64,000 bases of DNA from Macrosoma leucophasiata (Eukaryota > Arthropoda > Insecta > Lepidoptera > Hedylidae). This document shows, piece by piece, positions 1 through 13,800 of this stretch. Positions within the stretch are counted from its first letter, which is position 1. The number at the start of each line of letters is the position of its first letter. Below the pieces are notes generated by a model that saw only the letters and a program-made list of their open reading frames with translations, did not search any database and had not been told where the DNA came from. Where the stretch lies: NCBI GenBank assembly GCA_036365455.1, contig JAWQUS010000016.1, positions 19,305,001 to 19,369,000 of the forward strand. Direction: 5' to 3'. Made by a program: the position numbers and the translations under genes.

Positions 1-164
1 TACAGATTGCAATTGGCAATTGGATTTAGTTGCAGATGTTTTTAAAGTACTTTTACATTTTATAGCTCTTTTAAATATGTCAAACATTTAACTAGACGCC
101 ATCGTATTGGCTATTAAAATTTGATGATTATGTACTGTGCCGTTATAAAAAAAAATCTATAATA

Positions 165-312
165 TAAAAATAAGTCGGGTTTTCCTTCCTGACGCTATAA
201 CTCCAGAATGCACGAACCGATTTCCACGGTTTTGCATTCGTTGGAAAGATCTCGGGCTCCGTGAGGTTTATAGCACATCCACGCGGGCGAAGCCGCGGGC
301 AACAGCTAGTAT
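165..312 (-). repeat. K-type interspersed repeat fragment
   Basis: Read on the minus strand it begins ACTAGCTGTTGCCCGCGG followed by CTTCGCCCGCG. That head recurs, with variation, near 10551, 21951, 23690, 39110 and 59160. The ending 'aaccgatttccacggttttgcattcgt' style of text is common in lepidopteran interspersed repeats. No coding capacity is seen. Bases 1-164 hold nothing I recognise. Confidence 0.6.
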
Positions 313-374
313 TCTATAATTTTATTTATGTAATGCACTTCGATTACATAAAAACAATTATAGATTATTTTATT

Positions 375-507
375 TTTGCAAACAGGCATGCAGTTCACAT
401 TGATTTTGATGACTGGTCTTTGTGTGGGTGTCTATAGGCTGCAGTCATCACTTAACATCAATGTAAACTGCATGCTTGTTTGCCACTTCCATTACATAAA
501 AAGACGT
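375..507. repeat. SA tail in inverted duplication
   Basis: Bases 375-411 are the SA 3' tail in minus orientation (GCAAACAGGCATGCAGTTC). They abut 412-507, the same tail in plus orientation, ending ATTACATAAAA. The pair forms a small foldback. It lies in non-coding sequence upstream of the first visible cortex exon. Confidence 0.8.
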
Positions 508-693
508 GTGGCACTCGGGGACTGCCGCGGTAAAGCTATTGCATTTACATAATTATCTAAAATTATGCAAAACAAAATAAAATAAAAGAAAAAAAGAATA
601 GAAAAATGAAACAATAATTTTCTATTAATATTTACCACTTTTTATATATTGAATGGAAAAACAAACAATAAAAAAAAGAACAAAAACAATCTT

Positions 694-773
694 GGCAGCG
701 GTGGGATTCGAACCCACGCCTCCGAAGAGACTGGTGCCTTAAACCAGCGCGTAGACCGCTCGGCCACGCTACC
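694..773 (-). tRNA. tRNA-Leu(AAG)
   Basis: Read on the minus strand, the acceptor arms GGTAGCG and CGCTGCC pair. The D arm starts TGGCCGAGCGG. The anticodon stem CTGGT/ACCAG encloses the loop TTAAGGC, which gives anticodon AAG. A class II variable arm (TCTTCGGAG) follows, then GTGGG TTCGAAT CCCAC as the T arm. It is colinear with metazoan tRNA-Leu(AAG). Its D loop is about one base shorter than I would expect. T runs just downstream on the minus strand (within 660-690) can terminate RNA polymerase III. It lies antisense to cortex and possibly inside one of its introns. A tRNAscan score would settle whether it is functional. Confidence 0.85.
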
Positions 774-824
774 CACGAGATCGGACGGCGAAATTATACA
801 TGACTTTCTTTCAATGAGTTTAAA

Positions 825-925
825 ATTTGTAATCCGGAGCGGTTTTTGCGTTACGGAATTTCTGAATTCGATCCCCGCGCTCAAGACCGCGATAGAAGTT
901 ATGCAATAGCTTAAAAAAAAACTTT
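825..925 (-). repeat. Repeat family F copy
   Basis: It matches a second copy at 30212-30425 in the opposite orientation. Shared text includes AAGCTATTGCATA near one end, a CGCGGGGA-type centre, and CAGAAATTCCGTAACG. No coding potential is seen. Confidence 0.6.
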
Positions 926-1752
926 AACACAAACAGAAAGCGATCGTCAGTTTAATAAACGATAAACAGATTCTGCAAAAAAAAACTTGTCTCTATTCTG
1001 CATTCCAATGCAGCGGCATATTCATCGGCACACTTCACTTATCTTGAATATAGATGTCTGAGATCGGATGATTCCACAAGAATTTCGCATGATAAATACG
1101 TATCTAAGTGATAAATTACAACTGGTTTAAAGATTTCCAATGTACCATAATTTGCGTGATATTGTCCAAGTTGCGAATCGAAGCAGTTCATCGAATTGAT
1201 TAGGAGATTTATAAGTAACGTCGACGGAACTTCATGCCTTTAATCCCCAATGGTGTAGGCTGAGGTAAATGCATGTATTCAAGCATACATGCAAACACCC
1301 ACGATTCCCACGATGCTCAATCAATCAATCAATCAATATATTTATTGCAAATATGTACCTAATTACATTAAACTGGTCTTAGACTAAAACTTAGTTGAGT
1401 CAGGTAAGTACATAAGCCCTTTTATCGCATCGCAATTCTGACATGTCAAGCAAGTGTCTAACAAAATAATAATTGACAACATACATCTAGAAGATTGTCA
1501 CATATTTTTTTTAATAAAAATAATATACTTAACACAATGTCTATGAATAAAATTTATCCAATTTCAATGATAAGAATGTCATTATTAATAATAATTGGGG
1601 TTCATTTGAAGTTAGATAATTTAATATTCAATTTCAATTCGCTAATTATTTGTCACCTATAAATTCGTTAATTGAGTAATAACATTTCGATATTAAAATC
1701 AATAATGCCTTGAACAATTACATCTCTATTTCATAATTCTCATTTCTTTCAG
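926..1752. other. Non-coding stretch before the first visible exon
   Basis: AT-rich sequence with no supported gene. About 1235-1310 holds a palindromic motif (GCATGTATTCAAGCATACATGC) shared in part with the loop of the MD foldbacks, and 1317-1340 is a short CAAT repeat. No start-codon exon for cortex could be supported here. Confidence 0.5.
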
Positions 1753-1869
1753 TTGAACACACAACGGCCCCGCGTGGACAGGTTCGTGGTGCCCCGAGAC
1801 ACGTTCACAGACATCCGCAAGCGACGATCATCGCGTTCCATCTGCAATCAAGACAAAGCTGATATTTGG
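1753..1869 (+). CDS. cort: cortex coding exon a (C-box region)
   Basis: The acceptor is a pyrimidine-rich ...tttctttcag just before 1753 and the donor is gtaaat at 1870. The 117 nt give 39 codons in phase 0. They contain RVDRFVVPRDT, which aligns with the Cdc20/Cdh1 C-box (DR[FY]IPxR) used to contact the anaphase-promoting complex; the Ile of the canonical box is Val here. A basic run RKRRSSR follows. A MITE begins only 33 bp after the donor. Confidence 0.9.
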
Positions 1870-4800
1870 GTAAATAGAAAACTCCCTAGTCGTATGTATT
1901 TTAGTGTTGCCCAAAGACCACACTGCTCACGTTGGTTTTGCTCAAAACTTGCACCGTCAGTCCCGTTCTTGGTCTTGCTAAAATTAGGTAGTCTTGCTCT
2001 TTTTTTTTTTTTTTTTTATTATTTTTATGTTTTAAAAGTGGCAAACAAGCATATAGTTCACATTGATGTTAAGTGATGACTGCAGCCTATAGACACCCAC
2101 ACAATGACCAGAGGTAAAAATGCAGATGCGTTACCACTCCTGAGGCCTAAGGTGTTATGCCTCTGTGCCGGAAATTACAGGGCCGTACATTACCAACTGA
2201 CCGGAACACGATAGTGCTGAACACTACCATTTAGCGGCAAGTATATGAGGTAATGCGGTGGTGCCTACGCCCGCGAGCTCCGTCACTGGAGCTCTACCAC
2301 CAGTCTTGGTCTTGCAAAAATGCAAGAACAAGACCAAGACTGCAAGACCAAGACCGATTTTGGGCAACACTAATGTATGTATTTTCACGCCAAGTCCCTT
2401 ACGGTGTAGACAGAGAGTGTAAAACGCCAGATATCCCGGTCTTGACAGACCTCCCGTACTACTTTTTTTATGTAATGGAAGTGCCAAACAAGCATGCAGT
2501 TCCCATTGATGTTAAGTGATGACTGCAGCCTATAGACACCAACTCAAAGACCAAGGTCAAAATGCAGATGCGTTACCATTTCTGAGGCCTAAGGTGTTAT
2601 GCCTCCGTGCCGGAAATTACAGAGCCGTACATTTTGTTTTTGTTATGTGTTTGGAGCTGTCAATCGATTCACTTGTACTGTCTTACATAATTACACGGAT
2701 CTAAACGTGATAAACGAATCTTAGGTGTGGTCAAGTGCGTAGCTACTCCACCTGACCGGAACACAATAGTGAACAGAATCATTAAATGAACAGTATTTTT
2801 TTTTATGTAATGGAAGTGGCAAACAAGATGCAGTTCACATTGATGTTAAGTGATGACTGCAGCCTATAGACACTCACACAAAGACCAAGTACAAAATGCA
2901 GATGCGTTACCACTCCAGAGGCCTATGCTGTTATGCCTCTGTGCCGGAAATTACAGAGCCCTACATTACCACCTGTCCGGAACACGATAGTGCTGAACAC
3001 TTCCGTTTAGCGGCAAGTATATTAGGTAATGCGGTAGTGCCTATGCCCGCGAGCTCCGTCACTGGAGCTCTACCACCAGTAAAATTTGTTCGGTTTGATT
3101 TCGGTTGATTGCAGTCAGTCAACCGAACAATGGCGGTCAATTTATTGTTCTCTATTGTGAATACGCTAATCTACTTGCAATTAAAATTAAACGGCAAGTA
3201 GATTATATAATGCGGTGGTGCCTACACCCGCGAGCTCTGTCACAGTTGCTCTACCGTCACAAAGAGTGTGCGACATAGCTATGATAAAAAAGTTAATTAC
3301 TGTTAGGATCCCAAATATATTTATTGAATTTCGGATGCTAAACCTGCCTTTCCCCATATTTACCACTCCAGGACATAACAAATCGTTGGCAGGTGTTGTG
3401 GTGTGATATATTTGGACCTTAATCTCTGATATAAATGTGTTTCTCGTGTCTAACATTTGCTCTACATTTTATTGATTGCAGTTCCCAAAATATTTACAAC
3501 AGAAGAAATACGCGAGTTACCTGGACGAAGCGCTGGGCTTAGAACCGCTGAAGGCAGATTGTAAAGATCGGGAGAAGGTTCAAGCTTGGCCCTGCAACCC
3601 TCGAAAGAAGAGATATCTGTTGTCAGCTGATAGCATCCTGGATTTACCAACTTATAGTTACGCAGCTTGTGAGTTTTATTGTATGTAAAAAAGGTGGCAA
3701 ACAAGCATGTAGCTCACATTGAGGTTATGTGATGACGGCTGCCTATAGACATTTACACAAAAACCAGTAATAGGAATTCCGTGGTTTTCTATCGAGGTAC
3801 GCCACTGTACAGTATTCAACAATTAATATTGCACATCGAGCCTGCTAAAGAGACGATCAGCTCGTTTCGACTTCGTAGAGCGTTATCTCTGTTGCACACT
3901 GCCTAAGTCAGCACTGACAGTCTGGTATTGGTTAAAACTTGATCAAAATGGTCGACAAACGTCAAATAGGTACGGTGCGAAAGAGATAATGCTCTACAGA
4001 CCCGAAATAAGCCGAAGTCTCCTTCCTAGGCTCGATGTGCAATATTTATTGTTGAGCACTGTAAAAACAATATTCGGTTTGATAGCTCAGTTATGTGACG
4101 AATACCTATACACTATTATATACGCCTCTGTCAAAACCATGTGAATAATTCAAGACTCCAGTATAAATTGTACTTAACAATTGATAACTAGCAAAGTTGC
4201 CAGGTGGATACTTGACGAGTTAGAAAAACATTATTTGCTAACACACTGTGCCTGTTCAAACATAACATAGTCAATAGACGGTTGCGTATTTGGTTAAAAA
4301 AGTAAGACTAATAAACGCAGCCGCCCATCGCGGCTTGTAATCCTTTAGGTTTATGCAAAGGGAGAGTTTTTGCTGTCCAGGTGCGGTCCATAGCTCAAAA
4401 GTGAGTCATAAATGACACGCATGCCTTACACCAAGCTGGTGGGACGCTACGTTATATGTTCTATGTTCTAACGTGCATTTATAGTTCTTGAGCCAGACTT
4501 GAAATTGAGTGAGTTCAATTGGCTCGTCACTTATTTACATCACAGAATCAGAATCAGAAATTTATTCATTTAGAATAAAAAGCGCATGTTATGAAACGTC
4601 TAAAACAAACGAAAAAAAAGGGAATAAAATTTGATATTGGTAGTGTCACTTTACAAAATCAAATAATCGAGATAATAATAGATCATATATCCACTAATAT
4701 CAACAACCACTCGTTCAACATCTCTATTCTCGAATCATCACTCTCAGACCATAAGCAGCTATACCTGGAAATTGGCAAATTAACACCTCCAAAACCACAA

Positions 4801-7800
4801 AAGATACATTATCAAGCCATAAACTACGAAAAACTTTATCAGTCTCTTTCTGTAATACCACATCTAGAAAATATAGAGGACTACTTAGATTTAGAAAAAA
4901 TACTTCTGGAAATTATAAGCAATAACAAAGTCGACAAAATTAAACTCACAAACTTACCCCAAAATGATTGGATTAATAAAGAAATACTAGAATCAATTAG
5001 TGTTAAGAATTACTTATGGAGTCAGACAAAAACAAATCCTAATAGTAATGAAATAAAAAATAAATACAACGACGCCACAAGGAAAGTTTTAACACTTGCT
5101 GATAAACATAAGAAAAAATATTATTTTGATTTGTTCTACAATGTTCTCACGAAACCCAAAAAAATGTGGGACGTTATAAATAGTTTGGCAATAAATAAAC
5201 ACAAAGTCAAAAGCACACCTCTTAAACTAATTGTAGATTCTGAAATAATCGTAGATAGTATAAATATATGTAATAAATTTAACTCCTTTTTTTCCCACGA
5301 TTGGTTCAAATTTAGCAAATAAAATACCACAAAATTATCATAGCAATTCTGATTCCACCTTATTATACGGACATGTTTACACACATATTGAAAAATTAAT
5401 TGACTTTAAACCATGTAGCATAGATGAAATTAGTAAAATTGTTGATCGGTTAAATATAAATTCTAGCACTGGATTGGATGGAATAAATACTAAATCAATC
5501 AAATGTTTAAAAAAATATTTAGTGATACCACTTACAAACATAATAAATAAATGTTTAAGACTAGGCTGTTTCCCCGATTCGCTGAAGATAGCTAAAGTCA
5601 CTCCGATCTATAAATCGGGTAGTAAAACTGATACAAGCAATTATAGACCAGTATCCGTGTTGCCAGTTTTGTCAAAGGTTTTTGAGAGAATTTTACATGA
5701 CCGTCTTAGTACCTTTTTAAATAAAAATAATATACTCATCGATGAACAATACGGTTTTCGCCCAAAATCTAGTACTATATCTGCAGCGATAGACCTAATT
5801 ACTAAAATTAAAATACATATAGACAAAAAGAACTATGTACTGGGCATATTTATAGATTTAAAAAAAGCGTTCGACACGGTGAGTCATCAAAAGCTGTTAT
5901 CCAAACTAAAAGACATTGGTGTTACTGGCATAGCACATAAAATATTGGAATCTTACTTGGACAATAGGCGTCAAAGTGTAAAAATTGATAACGTGTCCAG
6001 TTCTGTACAAACCTTAAAAAATTTTGGAATTCCTCAGGGATCAATTTTAGGGCCCCTCATGTTTCTAATCTATATGAATAATGTTAATAAAATAGGTCTC
6101 AAAGGGCACCTCACACTCTATGCAGACGACACCTGTCTTTTCTATTTTGGTTATTCTCTCCATGAAATAATCGCTGAAGCTCAAGCAGATGTAGACAGAC
6201 TAAACCAATGGCTACTTTATAATCTACTAACCATTAACACAACAAAAACTTCATTTATTATAATAACTGCCAAAAACAAACCAATTCCAGACTTCACACC
6301 CCTCACTATAAACAAAGAATTGATAAAAAGATCGTATCAAGAAAAATATTTAGGATTAATCATAGATGACAAATTGACATGGAAATCACATATTGAATCC
6401 ATAAAATCTAAACTAAGCTCAACTTTAGGCGCTTTTCGCAAAGTTAACAACTGCATACCAAAAAAAGTAAAAACAATTGTCTACAACTCATTGGTAAAGT
6501 CACATTTGGAATATTTAATAGAAATCTGGGGGTCGGCTGCATCTGCTAATCTTCAGCCATTGCAGAGAATACAAAATAAAATAATTAAAGTATTATTTCA
6601 CTACAATTACTACACACCCACAAAAGAATTATATAAAAAAGCAAACCTGTTTAACATAAACCAGTTATACAAATATAAAACTTGTATATTAATAAATAGG
6701 ATAAGTACAAAAAAAATCAAAACTAATATTGAATTGAAAAAAAAAGTCATTAGCTTAAGAAACAAACATAAATTTGAACTAATTACACCAAGAACGAATT
6801 ACGCAAAGAAATCTATTCTATTTGAAGGAGTTCAGTTATTTAATAAATTACCAAACGATGTAAAGGAGTGCAGTAGTATCAACATATTTAAAAACAAATT
6901 AAAATCATATATTGCCAGACTATAGTAGTATTTAAGTTATTTAAGCAATGTACTAACAGTACCTTATTACTAATACTTACCTTTGTTTTATATAAATAAG
7001 TTCATAACCAGAATTAGAAATTTAATTCATATTATCGAATCATTTAAGTCATTTGGGGTGATAAGCACCGCTTATGACAAGTCAAAAATAAACAAAATAA
7101 ATTAAATAGTTAATAGTATCAATATTGTAACTATGTTACTAACCCTAAGCGCCAGAGGTGTACTACTAACATATTCATAAATCAATGTAATCTATATCTC
7201 ATTCTAAAAGAACTGTATGTTTTTATGAGAATAAAGATCTTTAAACCTAAACCTAATAATAGTAATGAAGAATATCACTAAATAAAACTAAATAGGTAGA
7301 TATAACTTACTAATGTAGGTAAGTAAATCAGTAAAATGTCACACATTATATTAACACATTGTACACGTAATAAAACTTTGTCTGTACATAGAAGATTTTT
7401 TAGGGCCAGTAGATGCCAAAATTAAGTTTTGTTTTATGTTTGTATGCTTGTATCGATAGCAACCGGGACCGACGGCTTAATGTGCCCTCCGAAGCACGGA
7501 AACGCGCATTTTAATTTGCCACTAGCGGTCACCCATCACACACCTGACCGCGCCCGTAACGCTTAACCGAGTAGATCGCTTCCGGTTTACACCAACCACG
7601 GGACCATGCCCGCTTCTTATTACTATTATGCTTCTACGCGCATCACAGAAAACTACTGAATTAAATTAGAAGTGGTTTTGACAATTATACCTATAGCTTA
7701 AGAGATAACGTAAAACTGGTGCATTTTTCTTCATATTTCGCCGGATAGAACCTGAGTTATTATACGTTGTGACCGTGCAAGACAGCTGTTAAGTTGTGGA

Positions 7801-10800
7801 ACTGTTTACTTGCTACGATTCGTCAATCTATCTTTGCCTTAAAACATATGTACAGTCAAAGAATTTAATTTATCGCACTAACCCTCTGTCTCACTCGCTA
7901 TCCTGTCTATCTTAATAATGGCAACCCATTATACGTCCCACTGCTGGGTACGAGTCTCCCTTTTTGGGAGGAGGCCTGGAGCTTACTCCACCACACTGCT
8001 CCAATGCGGATTGGTGGAGATACGGGGCTAGTGGCCAACCCGCTGTCAAATGTTTTCAAACCGCCCATAATGCCTCAAACAAGGTTTAACGACTGCTATC
8101 TATCGATAGCAACCGGGACCGACGGCTGCACGGAAACTTATATTATAATTTTAATTTGCCACTAGCGGTCACCCATCACACACCGGACCGCGCCCGTAGT
8201 GCTTAACCGAGTAGATCGCTTTTGATCTACACCAGCCACGGGGCCATGCACGGCTCAGCTACGGGGCCATGCGCGCTTCAGCCACGGGGCCAAGGGCCAT
8301 GCACGCTGTCTATCTTAATTTCCTTAAATTTTATCTTCTTATAATTTTGTTCAATTGTCATTAGCTCTTTCGTAAATAATATTACTAATTTGTGCAATTA
8401 CCCTAACCTTGATTATTATTATTATGTCTCTGATCAAGAAGTTGTCTGGAAGAAATCACACTTTTTACCATAAAACCGCCTTTTATTCGTTCTGATTTTT
8501 GTAAATTATTTTTTCTGGTTTTTTAATTCTGATGCACAATGAAGTGTAGGTAATACGAGTATGTCTCTAATGGGTTGTATTTTATCATTATAAAAGGCTT
8601 CTATTCAGTTCCAGAACTTCTAGATTGGAGCAACTGCAACATCCTTGTGGCTGCGCTGGGCAGGAACTATCACAACTGGTGCTGGCGGACCCAGAGCCTC
8701 GTCAACCGAGGGTTCTCCCACTATGACATCCAGTGTTGCAAGTTTGACCCTCAGGGAGAACTGCTTGCTGTAATTATTTGCTGCTTAGTTTTTATGTTAA
8801 TACATTGACAAGCAGGCGGGCCAACTGATGGTAAGCAGTTACCGTTGCCTATTTTTTTAATGTTATTGAAGTGGCAGCTTACATCGATGTTAAGTGATGA
8901 GTGCAGCCTATAGACACCCACACAAAGACCAAGGCCAAAATGCAGATGCGTTAGCACTCCTGAGGTGTTATGCCTCTGTACCGGAAATTCAGGGCCGTGC
9001 ATTACCACCTAACCGGAACACGATAATGCTAAACACTACCATTTAGTGGCAAGTATATTAGGTAATGCGGTGTTGCCTACGCCCGCGAGCTCCGTCACTG
9101 GAGTTTTCCATCCCATCCCATTCCATGGCATCCATTTTACCCCGGTAACACTTCGGGAGGTTGTTATACTAATTGCAGATTCTTAGTAAAAAAAATTTGC
9201 AAATCGGAAACATATAGGCGCGGTTACTTTCGCCTATGTGAAACACCAGGTTAATTTATTTAAAAGGGCCGCGTGGCGCCGAGTTACGAACTCGATGAGT
9301 ATACAGTTTGCAAAATCCGAGCAAAATTGAACTCACGAATTGCAGAACACCACCGCAAAGTATCAAAAATAAAAAGTATTATACATTATTTTTAATTAAA
9401 ATCTTTATATTTTTTTTTATTAATATGAATCATTTTTTTTTATTAAAATGTATTTAATATTAATCTTTAATGTTCGTGTTTTGTGATGCGACAAATACAA
9501 CTTGACAATTATTTAAAAAAGAGGGACAACTAACGAAAATTGATATTTGAAATTAATAGTAGTGTATCATATCGGTTGCATTACTAATCAGTTACAGAGA
9601 CGATAGTTAGTAAAAAAGGATTAGTTATTCCTTTTTTCGAAGTTCAGAGGTGAGACTTCAGTAGCCTAATACTTGGAACAAGCTGCTCAAAGTTTGGATA
9701 GCTAGTATTTCAATACACACAGGAGCGGTCAAGAACGTATCCCACCTGAAGTTAAATTTTCCTTTAGATTTTTTGAGTATTTCACGCTTTTAACCCGCGT
9801 TAAAAGCGTTGTATAAATATCGATAGTAATTAGTGATATCTTCGCACAGCTGGGTACTGACATGAAGCTAGTGGAGATCCACAACAATATGCTGAGCAAA
9901 GGGGTCACCGGCAGCTGCTGCCGCTGCGAAGTGGTTGCCAGCCACTACTGCTCCATCACTGCTGTTGATTGGAGCCCCACCGGCAACTCTTTTGTTACGT
10001 GAGTCCCTCCGCTAAAATTGTTTAACAATAAAACTAAATTAAAATGTTCTGGAGCACAACCTATCAATTAAACAAAACTTGTCCTTACTGGTATTATCGT
10101 CAATATTATTGTAATAAATAACATTGAAGCGCGCATGGCCCTGCGGCTGGTGTAGATCGTAAGCGATCTACTCGGTTAAGCGAAACGGGCGCGGTCGGGT
10201 GTGTGGTGGGTGACCGTTAGTGTCAAATTAAATGCGCGTTTTTGTGCTTCGGAGGGCACGCGAATCTATCGGTCCCAGTTGCTATCGATAGATAGCAGTC
10301 GTTAAACCTTGTCGCAGGCCTTATGGATGGTTGAAAACAACCGACAGCGGGTTGGCCACTAACCAGTATCTCCACCACCCCGCATTGGACCAGCGTGGGG
10401 GAGTTAGCTCCAGGCCTCCCCCCGAGAAAGGGAGAGATTCGTGCCCAGCAGTGGGACGTATCAAGGGTTGTCATTATTAATCCCTAAATACCTAAAAGTC
10501 AATTAAAAATCTATATCTTAAAATATGTATATGTAAGAATTATAATTTTTACTAGCGGCCCGCCCCGGCTTCGCCCGCGCTGCTCTGCTCCTATTAGTCA
10601 TAGCGTGATGTAAGCTATCCTATCTCTCAAGTTGGATCGAACTGCACATGGTGTGCGAATTTTATTATAATCGGTTAAGTGGTTTAGGAGTCCATTGAGG
10701 GCAAACATTGTGACACGAGATTTATATATATTACTAGCGGCCCGCCCCGGCTTCGCCCGCGCTGCTCTGCTCCTATTAGTCATAGCGTAATGTAAGCTAT

Positions 10801-13800
10801 CCTATCTCTCAAGTTGGATCGAACTGCACATGGTGTGCGAATTTTATTATAATCGGTTAAGTGGTTTAGGAGTCCATTGAGGACAAACATTGTGACACGA
10901 GATTTATATATATTAAGATAAGATAAGATAAGATAAGATAAGATAAGACTAGCTGTCCCGGCAAACTTCGTATCGCCCTAGAAAATTTAAAAAAAAATGT
11001 CCAAAAATGTTATGAAAAATAGATGTTAGCCGATTCTCAGACCTACTGAATATGCATGCAAAATTTGGTTAAAATCGGTCCAGCCGTTTCGGAGGAGTAC
11101 GAAGACAAACATTGTGACACGAGAATTTTATATATAAGATTTTTATAAGATTGACTTTTGATAATTATAAAAATAACTGGGAGCGGAACTTCAATAACGG
11201 AGTTTGAGGACATAGGCACCAACAATTTACTTTGCCCTTCCTTTTTCCTTTAGCACTGTATCAAGGGTTGCCATTATTAATCCCTACATACCTAAAAGTC
11301 AATTAAAAATCTATATCTAAAAATATCTATAAAAATTATAGTTTTTTATAAGAATGACTTTTATAATTATAAAAATAACTGGGAGTGGAACTTCAATATC
11401 GGAGTTTGAGGACATAGGCACCAACTTTACTTTGCCCGTTTCCCTTAGCACTGTAAGTACTAAAGTTGATCAATCGTCCCATTTATCCCCATCGAATATC
11501 CCTATGGAACAACTGAAAATAGTGTTTGTTGTAATCGAGGGGATTTATTTTTTCAAATGTATATTTGTAGAAGATTAATGTATATTAACGTTTTCGTAGG
11601 TTTTCGCGAGCTTCATACATTGTAGAAATTGGTAGAAATAATATTTGCGGATTTTCTCGCGTATACAACACTCCGAACTTTTTCTTATACCTGACGTTTC
11701 AGTCGCTTTCCAGCTCTACCGTGGTCACGAGCAGACCATGTATCTTACCATCTTTTTTTATATAATGGTAGTGGCAAACCAGCATGCAGTTCACATTGAT
11801 GTTAAGTGATGACTACAGCCTATAGATGCCAAAATGCAGATGCGTTACCACTCCTGAGGCCTTAGATGTTATGCCTCTGTGCCGATAATTACAGGGCCGC
11901 ATATAACCACCTGACCGGAACACGATAGTGCTGCACACTACCATTTAGCGGCAAGTATATTAGGTAATGCGGTGGTGCCCGCGAGCTCCGTCATTAGAGC
12001 TCTACCACCAATAAAATCTTATCCACCCAGGGGATGTTCGTGGGGCATGGTGGTATCATTTTCCCGGCAAGCCGAACTGATCAACTGCCGGCGGGTGGTC
12101 ACCGAGGCAGTGCTGGTCGCCAGAGTATCACCAGACGCTAGATACGTGGCTGTGGCCGCTGTCAACTCGCCTGCGGTCATCTTGCTCACTTGGCCCGACC
12201 TTGAACTGTTTTCCACCCTGAATGCTGATTGGATAATAAAGGTAATTTGTTTTTAAACTATAAATCGCTCTTAACATGTTTCATTTTGCTAAGAAACTTC
12301 CGAACGCTGTTCCATCGTAAGGATGTGATAAGTGACATCAAAGCTTGAAGTTCGGCTGCAGGAGAATAAAAAAAAAGTTATTAAGGCCAAAGATAACCTT
12401 TTCCTATTTATTATCAGTAGTTGTTCCATACATACATTCAATTCCCAGTAGTACAACTAGTTGGACCAAGGAAAGAACTACTCACTCGAGTTGAACCATT
12501 GGTAAAGATATTTCTACATAGAACAACCAGTTGAACTATGGGTAACTTTACTTCTCCGTAGTACAACCAGTTGGACATCGCAGTTGTACCACGGGTCGGG
12601 ATCGCATTATTTTTATTAATGTTTATGGTGATTTACACAGGTGACCGCGCGCCGCCGCGGTAGCCGGTGAAGCGGATGTCATGTCGCTTGGCCTCTCTAT
12701 TAAATACGTTTATACCATTCACGCTACAGCGCCCGACCGCGCGGAGTAGTTTACTCACCTCCGCAATCCGCGGCGGCGCGCGGTCCCGTGTACACCTTAA
12801 ACTACTTAAACTACATTATAAAAGCGAAGTGAACGCGTCGGAACATGACGACCCCATCGCCCTATAATGGAGGAGAATTCTTCCGCTTGTTCAGGTTGTC
12901 TACCTAACAGTGGTCAAACCATTCCAATAGGGTAGTAGTAAAAATAAAAACGCGGGATGTGCAGCTGAATCCTCGATAAAACTAACGCCACTGCGCCTAC
13001 CAAGCGTGGCGACTTGGCATATCCTCCCTTTATGACCCACAATACTGTTGTAGGCATCTTTGGGGAAGGCTTTGTCCAGCAGTTAACGTCTTTTGGTTAT
13101 GATGATACGAATGCATAAAATGATATAATAGACCAAACGATCTGTTTCACGAATTACAGACATGAATGAAGAGAATGATGAAAGTAGACGAGGCACGAGA
13201 GGTTTGTCAGAACCGGGATATCTGGCGCTCTACACTCTCTGCCTACCCCGTTAGGGACCTGGCGTGAAGATACATACATACATACAAACATGAAATAATA
13301 TTTTCAATAATCCACAGACGATTGCCTGGCACCCATGGCGTAGTGCTCTGCTCGGTGTCGGCGCAGAGACAGGCAATCTTCAAGCGCAGGTTGTCCTGTG
13401 GGATGCGCCCTCCTCCACCACCCAAGAGACAACCCTCAGTCACAGGCATTACAACCTGGATGCCATGCTATTCAGTAATAAAACTGGCGAGCTGGTAATC
13501 AGCTTGTGGAATTCTGGTATGTTTGTGTTATGACTAGGATTAGATTTCAGTATATTTTTGGATTACATACATTTGGAAACTTTAAGTATAGTGCCGTACT
13601 AATATGCTATATACACACAATAAAAACCCTAATGATTATAGACCGGTATATATTCTGCCCGTTCTCAGTAAAGTGTTCGAAAAACTGATGCTTACTCAAT
13701 TGCTGCAACATTTCAACACAAATAACATCTTATACGAACAGCAATTTGGTTTTACAAAATGACGTTGTACAACCGATTGCTTTATCAAAACATATTTTTG

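Larger units (their letters stand above)
4583..7255 (+). mobile_element. 5'-truncated non-LTR retrotransposon (Jockey/CR1-like group)
   Basis: Lies in the cortex b-c intron in sense orientation. It keeps the end of an endonuclease domain (SLSDHKQLYLEI, frame 4591-5322), a reverse transcriptase, and a 3' UTR with AATAAAG and a short TAAACC-type repeat end (about 7238-7255). The 5' part is missing, as is usual after incomplete reverse transcription. The exact clade cannot be settled by eye. Confidence 0.88.
10459..11457. repeat. Mosaic of local duplications in cortex intron
   Basis: Segment X (10459-10549, AAAAGTCAATTAAAAATC) recurs at 11263-11348. Segment Y (11139-11260, GACATAGGCACCAAC) recurs at 11349-11457. 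Between them lie two K units, an AAGAT repeat and a diverged K-like unit (about 10949-11137). Order: X, K, K, (AAGAT)n, K', Y, X, Y. Confidence 0.8.
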
